A DNA stretch of 64,000 nt from Clostridium_AM tanneri (GTDB taxonomy: Bacteria > Bacillota > Clostridia > Clostridiales > Clostridiaceae), in assembly GCF_033659955.1 (NCBI RefSeq), contig NZ_JARUJP010000003.1, positions 62,001 to 126,000 of the forward strand, written 5' to 3'. The notes beneath the pieces are model-generated. The model was not told the origin of the DNA, made no database searches, and worked only from the letters and a program-made list of their open reading frames with translations. A program made the position numbers and the translations under genes. This document shows positions 26,822 to 35,061 of this stretch, piece after piece; positions within the stretch are counted from its first letter, which is position 1, and every line of letters starts with the position of its first letter.

Positions 26822-28471
26822 ATGGTTTTTGATTATTCATATGCAGACTATGCTTTTAAAAATGGAAAGGTAATTACAGTAAACCAGAAGGATGAAATTG
26901 CCGAGGCAGTAGCTGTAAAGGATAACAAGATAGTTTACGTAGGGGATAATGAAGGATTAGAAAAGATTATTGATTCTAATACTAAGGTTATTGATCTTAA
27001 AGGCCGTGCTTTAACGCCTGGCTTTATTGATACCCACTATCATCCTATCTTAAACGGATTCTTCGGAAATACAGAAGATGCTGCAATTATAAACACTGGA
27101 TATGCTAATTGTAAATCAATTAAGGATATTGTCGAATTAATAAAAAAAGCTGCTGCAAAGAGAAAACCTGGTGAGTGGATTTCAATGATGGGCTATGATC
27201 AAAACAGAGTAGAAGAAAAAAGGCATATAACAATAGAAGAAATGGACGAAGCTGCACCAAATAACCCTGTACAGTGTATGAGAACCTGTGGACATATTTG
27301 CATGTATAATACAGCTGCTCTAAATGCAGTAGGAATATACACTGCAGAAGATGCTAAAAAGTTTGCTCATGATGAGGTAGTAGTTGAAAATGGCAAGTTA
27401 ACTGGTATGGTCAAGGATCACACACATTTTTACCTTTGGAGCAAGGTAGTTTATACTGATGAACAGCAGAAGGCTGCTGCTATGAAATCAAATGATTTAC
27501 TTCTTAGAAATGGAGTAACTTCTGTACATGATGCAGGGGAGTGTGATAGACCATCCTATCACATTATGCAGAGTCTTTGTAGATCTAGAGAATTTAAGCC
27601 TAGAGAATACATGATGCTTCATAGTATCTTTGGAAAGCCAGTTTCCCTTGAAGATAACGATCATTTCCTTAAACTAGGACTTCAGTCTGGAATAGGAGAT
27701 GAACATTTCAAAATTGGTACTTGTAAATTTATGATAGATGGCGGCACCAGCGGACCTTCCTGTGCAACAAGAGAGCCTTACTGTCACGATCCTAACATGC
27801 CTGGTATTCTTGGCTGGGAAAGGGAAGAGGTAGCAGATTATATTAAGATGATAAACGATGCTGACTGCCAAGCATCAGCTCATGCTGTTGGTGACTTGGC
27901 TGTAGAGTTTATGGTGGAAGGTTATGAAAAGGCCTTTGAAACCAATCCAAGACCAGGTGCAAGACACAGAATAGAACACTGTGCCATTGTAGATCAGGAT
28001 CTCATTGACAGGATGGCTAAACTAAATATTTGCCCAAGTGTAAACCCTGGATTTATCGCATGGAATGGAAGAAATTATTTCAAGTTCTATGGTGAAAGAA
28101 TGAAATATTTTGCTGCTCTTAGAAGTATGATTGATGCAGGAATTATGGTTTCAATCGGAAGTGATGCTCCTTCAGGCCCTGTAGAATCAATGTCTATACT
28201 AGATGCCTGTGTAAATAGAACTGACAGAGTAACAAATGAACCAGTAGATCAGACTCAGAAAATCACTATGCTAGAAGCAATAAGACTTTACACCTATAAC
28301 GGAGCTTATTCAAGTTATGAAGAAAAAGTTAAGGGAAGTATCGAGGTTGGCAAGCTGGCTGATATAGTTGTTTTATCTGAGGATATTCTAGCATACCCAC
28401 AGGATAAGATACTTGATATCAAAGTTGATATGACTATGATTGATGGAAAAATTGAGTATGAGAGAAAATAG
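26822..28471 (+). CDS. Metal-dependent amidohydrolase, YtcJ-like (Amidohydro_3)
   Basis: A 549-residue amidohydrolase. An N-terminal small beta domain (FKNGKVITVNQKDEIAEAVA) leads to the metal motif GFIDTHYHP; further ligands are in SAHAVGDLA, RIEHC and IGSDAPSGP, and the C-terminal part returns to the beta domain (GSIEVGKLADIVVL). YtcJ-like enzymes hydrolyse amide or ester bonds of small molecules. In this setting the hydrolysis of pantothenate or another N-acyl beta-alanine is a hypothesis only. The ATG at 26822 follows GGGAGG; an upstream in-frame TTG overlaps that site and is not used. Confidence 0.88.
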   Translation: MVFDYSYADYAFKNGKVITVNQKDEIAEAVAVKDNKIVYVGDNEGLEKIIDSNTKVIDLKGRALTPGFIDTHYHPILNGFFGNTEDAAIINTGYANCKSIKDIVELIKKAAAKRKPGEWISMMGYDQNRVEEKRHITIEEMDEAAPNNPVQCMRTCGHICMYNTAALNAVGIYTAEDAKKFAHDEVVVENGKLTGMVKDHTHFYLWSKVVYTDEQQKAAAMKSNDLLLRNGVTSVHDAGECDRPSYHIMQSLCRSREFKPREYMMLHSIFGKPVSLEDNDHFLKLGLQSGIGDEHFKIGTCKFMIDGGTSGPSCATREPYCHDPNMPGILGWEREEVADYIKMINDADCQASAHAVGDLAVEFMVEGYEKAFETNPRPGARHRIEHCAIVDQDLIDRMAKLNICPSVNPGFIAWNGRNYFKFYGERMKYFAALRSMIDAGIMVSIGSDAPSGPVESMSILDACVNRTDRVTNEPVDQTQKITMLEAIRLYTYNGAYSSYEEKVKGSIEVGKLADIVVLSEDILAYPQDKILDIKVDMTMIDGKIEYERK

Positions 28472-28518
28472 GTGCTGTAACAATAATACTGTAATATTAT
28501 CTTTTAATAAAAAGTTAC

Positions 28519-28547
28519 TTGACTTTAATAAATGAAAGTGATACACT
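28519..28547 (+). promoter_or_regulatory. Promoter of the ABC importer leader
   Basis: -35 TTGACT (28519-28524), 17-bp spacer, -10 TACACT (28542-28547). The transcript would begin about 25 nt before a short leader ORF. Confidence 0.6.
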
Positions 28548-28578
28548 GGTAACAATAAATTTTTAGGAGGAATTAATT

Positions 28579-28635
28579 ATGAAAAACTTATCAATTATAA
28601 CAATGCAAGTTGTCTTTAATAGCCAATTTAGATAG
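28579..28635 (+). CDS. Putative leader peptide (18 codons)
   Basis: AGGAGG (28565-28570) precedes an ATG by 8 bases and opens an 18-codon frame, MKNLSIITMQVVFNSQFR. Its last codons form one strand of the attenuator described next, so ribosome position could affect folding. There is no run of a single amino acid, so no effector can be named. The frame may also be the relic of a deleted gene. Confidence 0.4.
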   Translation: MKNLSIITMQVVFNSQFR

Positions 28636-28835
28636 GTTTGTACCTAATAATTTTACATAGGTGCAAACCACCTAATTCATGGAATTAAAAGGTTTGTATC
28701 TATGTTGGCTATAAAGTATAAGTTTTTCAGTAATTATTTTATAGAAGCCACATAGATAGTCTATGTGGCTTTTTCGACTTTTTGTATGCATTTACAGGCC
28801 ACATGGAGTACCATGTGGCTTTTTGCATACAAAAA
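28619..28835 (+). promoter_or_regulatory. Multi-hairpin attenuator or riboswitch-like leader
   Basis: Segment 0 (28619-28634) pairs with segment 3 (28697-28712). Inside lie hairpins 28635-28645 / 28659-28669 (GGTTTGTACCT with AGGTGCAAACC) and TAATTC / GAATTA (28673-28687), giving a three-way junction. Segment 3 can instead pair with segment 4 (28746-28758), the left arm of a perfect 11-bp terminator (28746-28770, T-run). A second terminator follows: GCCACATGG / CCATGTGGC (28798-28819) with outer arms 28779-28790 / 28824-28835. It does not match a riboswitch class I recognise; T-box motifs are absent. Confidence 0.6.
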
Positions 28836-28856
28836 AATATGGAAGGGAGAATTTTT

Positions 28857-29750
28857 ATGGAAGCAGCATCAGGTGTATTAGTTCAAAGCTTAATCTTATC
28901 AATTATGGTATTGGGGGTTTATATAAGTTATAAAATTTTAGACTTTCCTGATTTATCTGCAGATGGAAGTTTTACTTTAGGAGCAGCAATAATAGTTACA
29001 ATGTTAAAGAAAGGAGTATCTCCTGCCTCAGCTATGTTGATTGCTCTATTAGCTGGATTAGCAGCAGGGTTTTTAACAGGAATACTACATGTAAAGCTTA
29101 AGATATCAAATTTACTTTCTGGAATTTTAGTAATGGGAATTTTGTATTCATTAAATTTAAGAATTATGGGAAAGGCTAATATTCCTATATTTAGCCAAGC
29201 AAATATATTCTCTGATTTTAATCCTTTAATAATTGCCTTTATTCTTGTAGTCATAGTTAAAGTTTTCATTGATGTATTTTTGAAAACAGGACTAGGGTAT
29301 ACCCTGAAGGCTGTTGGAGATAATCCTCAGATGATTAAATCCTTAGGAATAGAGGTAGGAAGCATTAAAATATTAGGACTTATGCTATCTAATGGACTTA
29401 TAGCACTTTCAGGAAGCATGATGGCTCAATACCAAGGCTTTTCCGATATTTCTATGGGAATTGGCACACTAGTTTTAGGAATAGCATCAATAATTATTGG
29501 AACATCAATAATAAAAAAGAGAACTCTTATTAAGGACACAACTCTTGTAATATTAGGCACATTGATTTACCAAGTTACTATATATTTTGCCATGAATGTA
29601 GGACTAACTCCAGTTGACCTAAAGATGATAACATCCTTAGTAATTATTATATTCTTAGCTGTCAGAGGAGTTAAAAACAATGAAGAGAAAAAAATGGGGA
29701 GGTGGATTATAAATGTTAAAAATTCAAAACTTATCAAAAAGCTTTCATAA
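28857..29750 (+). CDS. ABC transporter permease (TrpY/COG4120-like)
   Basis: A 297-residue permease with about eight transmembrane segments. Motifs such as DFPDLSADGSFTLGAA and GLGYTLKAVGDNPQMIKSLG are typical of branched-chain-type permeases in the COG4120 family, which work with COG2984 binding proteins (the TrpXYZ group). It imports a small molecule, possibly an amino acid or nucleoside. The ATG at 28857 follows AAGGGAG; upstream codons in frame lie within the terminator and are not used. The 3' end overlaps the ATPase gene by 38 bp. Confidence 0.88.
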   Translation: MEAASGVLVQSLILSIMVLGVYISYKILDFPDLSADGSFTLGAAIIVTMLKKGVSPASAMLIALLAGLAAGFLTGILHVKLKISNLLSGILVMGILYSLNLRIMGKANIPIFSQANIFSDFNPLIIAFILVVIVKVFIDVFLKTGLGYTLKAVGDNPQMIKSLGIEVGSIKILGLMLSNGLIALSGSMMAQYQGFSDISMGIGTLVLGIASIIIGTSIIKKRTLIKDTTLVILGTLIYQVTIYFAMNVGLTPVDLKMITSLVIIIFLAVRGVKNNEEKKMGRWIINVKNSKLIKKLS

Positions 29751-30468
29751 TAACTACATAGGTGAAAACAAGCTGTTCTCAAACCTTAATCTAAAGATTA
29801 ATAAAGGTGACTTTGTAAGCATAATTGGCAGCAATGGTACTGGTAAATCAACGCTATTAAATATAATTTCAGGGGTAATTGAAGAAACTTCAGGCAGCAT
29901 TTTACTTCAAGATAAGGATATAACTAAAATGCCTGAGCATAAAAGAACTAGGATTATAAGCAGGGTTTTTCAAAATCCAGCATTAGGTACATGCCCTTCT
30001 ATGACAGTAAGAGAAAATTTATCTTTAGCACTAAATAAGGGAAAATTGACTAACCTTAAATATTGTCTAAGATACAAAACAGACTACCTAAGAAAATTAC
30101 TAGAAGGCATATCCCTAGATTTAAAAGGCATGCTAGATGTAGAGGTGAAATATCTTTCAGGAGGACAAAGACAAGCTTTATCACTAATAATGGCAAGCAT
30201 ATGTGAACCAAAACTATTGCTTTTAGATGAACATACCGCTGCCTTAGATCCTAAAACCTCTAAAGAGGTGATGAAACTTACGGAAAAAATTGTGAAAGAA
30301 AAAAATATTATTACGTTGATGGTAACTCACAATTTAAAAGATGCAATAGAGTATGGTAACAGACTTATTATGTTACATAAAGGTGAAGTTATCTTGGATT
30401 TAGATGAGAAGAAAAAGAAGGAAATAACTGTAGAGGACATATTAAAAAAATTTGAATATGCAGTATAA
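29713..30468 (+). CDS. ABC transporter ATPase (COG1101-like)
   Basis: A 251-residue ATPase with Walker A GSNGTGKST, signature LSGGQRQA, Walker B LLLLDEHTAALDP (His after the catalytic Glu, as common in this subgroup) and H-loop VTHN. GGGGAGGTGG lies within the end of the permease gene, 9 bases before the ATG. It energises the permease; the substrate-binding lipoprotein gene follows 15 bp downstream. Confidence 0.92.
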   Translation: MLKIQNLSKSFHNNYIGENKLFSNLNLKINKGDFVSIIGSNGTGKSTLLNIISGVIEETSGSILLQDKDITKMPEHKRTRIISRVFQNPALGTCPSMTVRENLSLALNKGKLTNLKYCLRYKTDYLRKLLEGISLDLKGMLDVEVKYLSGGQRQALSLIMASICEPKLLLLDEHTAALDPKTSKEVMKLTEKIVKEKNIITLMVTHNLKDAIEYGNRLIMLHKGEVILDLDEKKKKEITVEDILKKFEYAV

Positions 30469-30483
30469 AGAGGAGATGGGATT

Positions 30484-31443
30484 ATGAAAAAGATAGTTGT
30501 TGGAATATTAATAGCCGCTAGTGTGATGACAGGCTGTGCAAAAACAGAGAGTAAAAAGAAAGTAATAAATATAGGTATAAGTCAAATTGTAGAGTATGTT
30601 GCCTTAGATGAAAACAGAAAAGGATTTATAAAAGCTCTTGAGGAAGGGGGATATAAAGAAGGAGAAAATATAAAAATAGACTATCAAAATGCTCAGGGAG
30701 ATATAGCAGTAGCTCAAACTATAGCAAAGAAATTTTCCTCAGATAAGAAAGATTTAATTTTTGCTATAGGTACTCCAGCAGCACAGGGGGCATTTAATAC
30801 AACAAAGAAAATACCAATAATGATTAGCTCTGTTACTGATCCAGTAAAAGCTGAATTAGTTAAATCTGTAGAAAAGCCTGAAACTAACGTATCGGGAACC
30901 TCAGACTATTTGCCGGTGGAAAAACAGTTGGATTTAATAAAGAAACTTGTACCAAAGGCGAAGAAAATAGGATTTATATATAATACAAGTGAAGTAAATT
31001 CAGAAGTTCAATTAAATGAACTAAAAAAGGTTGCCAAGGGTTACGAAATTATTCCAGCAGGAGTAACCAGTACGAATGATGTAAACAGTAATATAGCTAG
31101 TTTAGTAAAAAAGATAGATGTACTATATGTACCTACAGACCAATTAGTTGTATCATCAATGCCTATAATAGCTAAGCATACATTAGAGGCAAAGGTGCCT
31201 ATAATTGCAGCGGAAAAGGGAAGTGTAGAAGCAGGAGCCCTTGCTACCGTAGGAATTAATTACTATAAATTAGGTTACGAAACAGGAAAAATGGCAGTTT
31301 CAGTATTAGAGGGAGAAGATATTTCTAAAATACCAATTAAAATATCAAATGAAACTGATGTATATATAAATGAAGATAGCCTAAAAAAGCTGAATATTGA
31401 AAAACCTTCAATGGAGAATGTTAAATATATCAAAACCAAATAA
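30484..31443 (+). CDS. ABC transporter substrate-binding lipoprotein (TrpX/COG2984-like)
   Basis: A 319-residue exported lipoprotein with a signal peptide and lipobox (MKKIVVGILIAASVMTGC, lipidated Cys18). The mature part has the periplasmic-binding fold of COG2984 proteins (INIGISQIVEYVALDENRKG, IFAIGTPAAQGAF, ITDPV-like SVTDPVKAEL, GTSDYLPVEKQ). Streptococcal relatives bind tryptophan, others have unknown ligands. It is the last gene of the three-gene operon, followed by a strong terminator. Confidence 0.92.
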   Translation: MKKIVVGILIAASVMTGCAKTESKKKVINIGISQIVEYVALDENRKGFIKALEEGGYKEGENIKIDYQNAQGDIAVAQTIAKKFSSDKKDLIFAIGTPAAQGAFNTTKKIPIMISSVTDPVKAELVKSVEKPETNVSGTSDYLPVEKQLDLIKKLVPKAKKIGFIYNTSEVNSEVQLNELKKVAKGYEIIPAGVTSTNDVNSNIASLVKKIDVLYVPTDQLVVSSMPIIAKHTLEAKVPIIAAEKGSVEAGALATVGINYYKLGYETGKMAVSVLEGEDISKIPIKISNETDVYINEDSLKKLNIEKPSMENVKYIKTK

Positions 31444-31468
31444 TTTTCAAGTATAATTATTAAGACAG

Positions 31469-31510
31469 GAATTAAAAAAGGAATGCTGTGACACATTCCT
31501 TTTTTAATTC
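31469..31510. terminator. Bidirectional terminator
   Basis: A perfect 17-bp stem (31469-31485 / 31494-31510) with an 8-nt loop. The A-run and T-run inside the arms let it serve both the ABC operon and the convergent permease gene. Confidence 0.85.
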
Positions 31511-31522
31511 TGATATATGGTT

Positions 31523-32413
31523 TTAAGCTGTATAAACATCAGATTGTTTTTTACTATTAGCCTTTGAGGATTTAAACATAATAAAGGAGGTATATACTAT
31601 TACGCAGGCAACTACCCATTTTAAAATATCTAAAGGCAGTGATTTTACAACATATGCAGCTATTAATACGCCTATAGAACCTAAAATAGCTATAGCCACT
31701 GAGGCCTTTGTTGAATAGGCTCCATTTTTTATGAATTGATAAGATGAAAAAGGCATTAACAATGCACAGGATCCCATCATTATAGGGAAAGCTACTTGAG
31801 GCCCCATGCCTAGTGCAAAGACTAAAGCCATACAAGGAGCATAAAGTCCTATACCTATGGTCATAAGTGCACCGAATAGGAAGTTACCAGCAAGTCCAAT
31901 TATTAGCTTGACTCCTGTAAGAGCAGTTTCATTTCCGCCTACAGGGAAAAGCTTTAATTGTCCTGCAACCATAAGTGCAGCTACTGCTAAAAGGGCTAAA
32001 CCCATGGAAATCTGAATAGTTTTTTCATCAAATTTGGAAACTACTTTAGCACCTACTACAGCACCTAGAACTGCAGCTGCTAACATACTAAAAAGTGTTA
32101 CAGGTTCTACCTTTATAACTGTCATAAATATAAGTGCCTCTAATATAGTAGGTATAGTATTAGCCACATTCAAGGTTCCTGGAAGTTTTTTATCCTCTAT
32201 TAACTTGAAATTTTTGAATAATGAAGTTTCTATGGCAAAACTTCCTATTCCTAGAGTATCAAAAAAGTTAGCTAACATACCAATAAGTCCAAGTTTTATA
32301 AAGCTTCCTTCCTCTAAAGTACCTTCCTTTTTCTTTTTAATATAGTCTTTGATGAGTATGAAAGAATACCAGATACTGCTTGCTACCATAAATAATAGTA
32401 CGATTTTTAACAT
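31523..32413 (-). CDS. TSUP-family membrane permease (TauE/SafE type)
   Basis: A 296-residue protein with about eight to nine transmembrane segments. LGLIGMLANFFDTLGIGSFA near the N-terminus and GALMTIGIGLYAPCMALVFALG in the second half are the two related motifs of the TauE/SafE/TSUP family, which moves sulfite, sulfonates or other small organic anions. AGGGGG precedes the ATG. It is monocistronic, and the substrate is not deducible from its neighbours. Confidence 0.88.
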   Translation of the reverse strand: MLKIVLLFMVASSIWYSFILIKDYIKKKKEGTLEEGSFIKLGLIGMLANFFDTLGIGSFAIETSLFKNFKLIEDKKLPGTLNVANTIPTILEALIFMTVIKVEPVTLFSMLAAAVLGAVVGAKVVSKFDEKTIQISMGLALLAVAALMVAGQLKLFPVGGNETALTGVKLIIGLAGNFLFGALMTIGIGLYAPCMALVFALGMGPQVAFPIMMGSCALLMPFSSYQFIKNGAYSTKASVAIAILGSIGVLIAAYVVKSLPLDILKWVVACVIVYTSFIMFKSSKANSKKQSDVYTA

Positions 32414-32823
32414 ATTTATCCCCCTTGTTTTTATTGTTTTCGAGTATTTTCTATTTATAGTGATTTAATTTTACAATAAATTCTCTCTTTTTTCAATATA
32501 GTTTAAATTTGTGAAATTGAATTTTTGATATTGCAAATTTAAGCACTCAATTATATAATTGAGCTTAAAATATTAAGATAAGAATGGATGATGTCTATGC
32601 CTGTGAATTCTTTTGAAAATTACCCCATGAGTTGGAAACCAAAATTGACTGAGAGTAGTCAACCGTTATACTTAGCCATTGCAGAGCTGTTGGAGGTATA
32701 GATTTGAAACAAATAAGTACCAAAAATACACCAGCAGCTATCGAACCTTATTGCCAGGCATGTCTAGCTGGGTATTATATGTTTACATTAGGATTTGGAA
32801 AATTAGAGGAGGGAGATTAAATT
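32414..32823. other. Intergenic region with a MocR-type regulator relic
   Basis: It holds the promoter side of the TSUP gene, an imperfect stem (about 32543-32570: AAGCACTCAATTAT/ATAATTGAGCTT), and the decayed regulator listed separately. The right end supplies GAGGAGG for the PhzF gene. Confidence 0.6.
32597..32820 (+). pseudogene. Remnant of a MocR/PdxR-type GntR regulator
   Basis: A frame from 32597 to a stop at 32699 begins MPVNSFENYPMSWKPKLT and then SSQPLYLAIAELLE. This resembles the start of clostridial MocR-type regulators, an N-terminal GntR helix-turn-helix fused to an aminotransferase domain. A second open stretch (32698-32817) ends CLAGYYMFTLGFGKLEEGD, which could be its C-terminus. 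Together they would leave about 70 of some 450 residues, as after a large internal deletion. The N-terminal assignment is fairly secure, the C-terminal one is a guess. Confidence 0.55.
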
Positions 32824-33597
32824 ATGAGACAATATGTAGTGGATGCATTTACTGACAAAGTATTTGGTGGAAATCCAGCAGCAGTTTGTGTTATGGACAA
32901 ATACCTTGATGATGAAACTATGTTAAAGATTACTATGGAAAATAACTTATCTGAAACTGCCTTTGCAGTAAAGGAGGGTGAAAGCTACAAGCTTAGATGG
33001 TTTACTCCTGGAGGTGAAATAGACCTTTGCGGGCATGCGACCTTGGCTACGGCATATATAATAACAAGATTTGTAGAACCAAGTTTAAAGGAGGTTCGTT
33101 TCGAAACTTTAAGTGGCATTTTGACAGTTAATAAAAATGATGAACTTTTAGAAATGAACTTTCCAGCATATGATTTAAAAAAAGTGGAAGTAACGGATGC
33201 CATGGCTGAGGTAATTGGTGTACGCCCCCTTGAGGCATGGATGGCTAGAGACCTTCTTTGCATATTGGAAAATGAAGAAGATGTTTTAAACATGAATCCT
33301 AATATGGAAAAAGTTAAGGAATTAGATGGTCTGCTTTTACATGTTACAGCGAAAGGAAAAAATTTTGATTGTGTATCACGCTCATTTGCTCCTAAACTGA
33401 ATGTACCCGAGGACCCGGTTTGCGGATCAGGCCACTGCTATATAGTTCCCTTTTGGGCAAACAAGATAGGAAATAACAACATTATTGCATATCAGGCTTC
33501 AAGAAGAGGTGGAACCTTGTATTGCAAAGTTGAGGTCAACCGCATTAAAATGAGTGGAAAAGCGGCACTGTATTCTATAGCAGACATCAATTTCTAG
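32824..33597 (+). CDS. PhzF-family isomerase/epimerase-like protein
   Basis: A 257-residue protein of the PhzF family (diaminopimelate-epimerase fold). Visible are FGGNPAAVCV, the catalytic Glu44 in NNLSETAF, DLCGHATLATAY, and PVCGSGHCYIVPFWA in the second half. PhzF isomerises an intermediate in phenazine synthesis, but most homologues in Firmicutes have no known substrate and no phenazine genes are seen here. GAGGAGG precedes the ATG. The relic directly upstream suggests it once had a dedicated MocR-type regulator. Confidence 0.9.
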   Translation: MRQYVVDAFTDKVFGGNPAAVCVMDKYLDDETMLKITMENNLSETAFAVKEGESYKLRWFTPGGEIDLCGHATLATAYIITRFVEPSLKEVRFETLSGILTVNKNDELLEMNFPAYDLKKVEVTDAMAEVIGVRPLEAWMARDLLCILENEEDVLNMNPNMEKVKELDGLLLHVTAKGKNFDCVSRSFAPKLNVPEDPVCGSGHCYIVPFWANKIGNNNIIAYQASRRGGTLYCKVEVNRIKMSGKAALYSIADINF

Positions 33598-33770
33598 TAA
33601 AACTTTTATGCAAAGTTAGGTACTTTATAATAGTGTCAAATCAACACCATAATTTATTATTACTTAGTATAGATGACCAAGCATAAGAAAGTATTAGAGG
33701 GTATTTTGTGCCTGTTAACGGTAAAACTACGATAGTTGAGTATTAGTAATTAAGAGATGTATGGTAAAAA

Positions 33771-33791
33771 CCAGCACCATTTAGGTGCTGG
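33771..33791 (-). terminator. Terminator after the proline-racemase family gene
   Basis: CCAGCACC-ATTTA-GGTGCTGG; on the minus strand it is followed by TTTTTACC, 35 bp past the stop codon. Confidence 0.75.
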
Positions 33792-33825
33792 AAATGTCCT
33801 TATAGAATTTAATTAATCCAAAATA

Positions 33826-34857
33826 CTATTTTCCAACTTGGAAACCATATTTAAGAGGATCATCGTTGTCGATAATATAGGTAGATACGCCTGTTAAATA
33901 AGCACTGCCTGTAATCTGTGGAATTACTGCAGGAAACTCACCGGCTTTTGTTTCTTCTTTGATAACGCCCTTAAATGTTGTTCCTATAAAACTTTCATAT
34001 ACAAATGGTTCACCAATTCCAATTTTACCTCTTCTATAAAGAGTTGCTAACTTTGCACTTGTACCAGTTCCGCATGGAGAGCGGTCTGCCATGTAATCAC
34101 CGAAAATAACCACGTTCCTCATGTCACATCCAGATGTAGAGGTTGGACAATATAATTCTGCTAAATCTACAGATGTAATATCAAGTTCAGGGTGTTGGAT
34201 ATGATTTTCTTTATTTGCATTCTCAATTAATTTCATACCAAATTCCGTAAGTGAAGGAATATTTTCAGGCACTATATCAAGTCCAATCTGAGTAACATCA
34301 CATAAAGCAAAAAAGCTTCCACCAAAGGAAATATCATATGTAACTTCCTTACCATCTATAATTGTTTTTAAGTTTTCTTTATAAAGGAAAGCAGGAACAT
34401 TTGTAAGGGTAACATTTACAACTTTTCCGCCTTTTACTTCTGCCTTTGTGCGAATTAATCCTGCAGGAGCATCAAGAACGACTTCTGTATAAGGCTCCTT
34501 TGCTTCTAGGAGTCCACCTTCTATGATGGCAGTAACAGTACCAATGGTACCATGTCCACACATATTTAAATATCCACCTGTATCCATGTAGATAACACCG
34601 TAATCTGCTTCTGAGCTAATTGGTTTTGTTACTATGGAACCGAACATATCGTGATGTCCACGTGGTTCAAACATTAAAGCTTTTCTGTACTCATCGCAAT
34701 GTTCTTCTAGATATTTTTTCTTTTCAATCATAGTGTTTCCTGGAATTTCAGGAAATCCTGACAATACTACACGAGTAAATTCTCCTACGGTATGAGTATC
34801 CACAGCAGTAAAGCTTTTTTCGTAAATACTTAAATTAACATTTGGTCTTAATTCCAT
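33826..34857 (-). CDS. Proline racemase / 4-hydroxyproline 2-epimerase family enzyme
   Basis: A 343-residue cytoplasmic enzyme of the proline racemase family. Both catalytic Cys are present: C100 in NMCGHGTIG and C262 in DRSPCGTGTSAK, with the conserved THTVGEFTRVV near the N-terminus. The two-Cys form indicates racemase or epimerase activity rather than the dehydratase seen with Ser or Thr at the first site. Proline and hydroxyproline cannot be told apart here. GGGGG precedes the ATG. It is divergent from a ROK regulator, and a large palindrome between them probably controls it. Confidence 0.9.
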   Translation of the reverse strand: MELRPNVNLSIYEKSFTAVDTHTVGEFTRVVLSGFPEIPGNTMIEKKKYLEEHCDEYRKALMFEPRGHHDMFGSIVTKPISSEADYGVIYMDTGGYLNMCGHGTIGTVTAIIEGGLLEAKEPYTEVVLDAPAGLIRTKAEVKGGKVVNVTLTNVPAFLYKENLKTIIDGKEVTYDISFGGSFFALCDVTQIGLDIVPENIPSLTEFGMKLIENANKENHIQHPELDITSVDLAELYCPTSTSGCDMRNVVIFGDYMADRSPCGTGTSAKLATLYRRGKIGIGEPFVYESFIGTTFKGVIKEETKAGEFPAVIPQITGSAYLTGVSTYIIDNDDPLKYGFQVGK

Positions 34858-34869
34858 AAAAATACCCCC

Positions 34870-34913
34870 ATAAGTTATAAAATAATGTTTCGTAACGTTA
34901 TTTTATAACTTAT
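34870..34913. promoter_or_regulatory. Large palindrome between racemase and ROK genes
   Basis: Perfect 16-bp arms (34870-34885 and 34898-34913, ATAAGTTATAAAATAA and its complement) around a 12-bp centre TGTTTCGTAACG. It lies 13 bp before the racemase start and about 150 bp before the ROK start, overlapping the racemase promoter region. It is a strong candidate operator. Confidence 0.65.
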
Positions 34914-35061
34914 TTTTAGAAAAGTCAACAGGATATAGAAAATATAAATGACAATGCTGGAAATGAGAATAGAAATATGGTATCGTATACCTAAACAAAA
35001 TGAAAAATTAAAAAAATACATAGAAAAGAAGTTTTATAAAAATGAAAATATGAGGTGGAGC

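Noticed and set aside
28560..28856. T-box leader of the TrpXYZ-like operon
   Set aside because: The conserved T-box sequence and stem I motifs are missing; the pairing scheme is different.
33673..33735. 20-codon ATG frame between the PhzF and racemase genes
   Set aside because: No ribosome binding site, no conservation evidence and very short.
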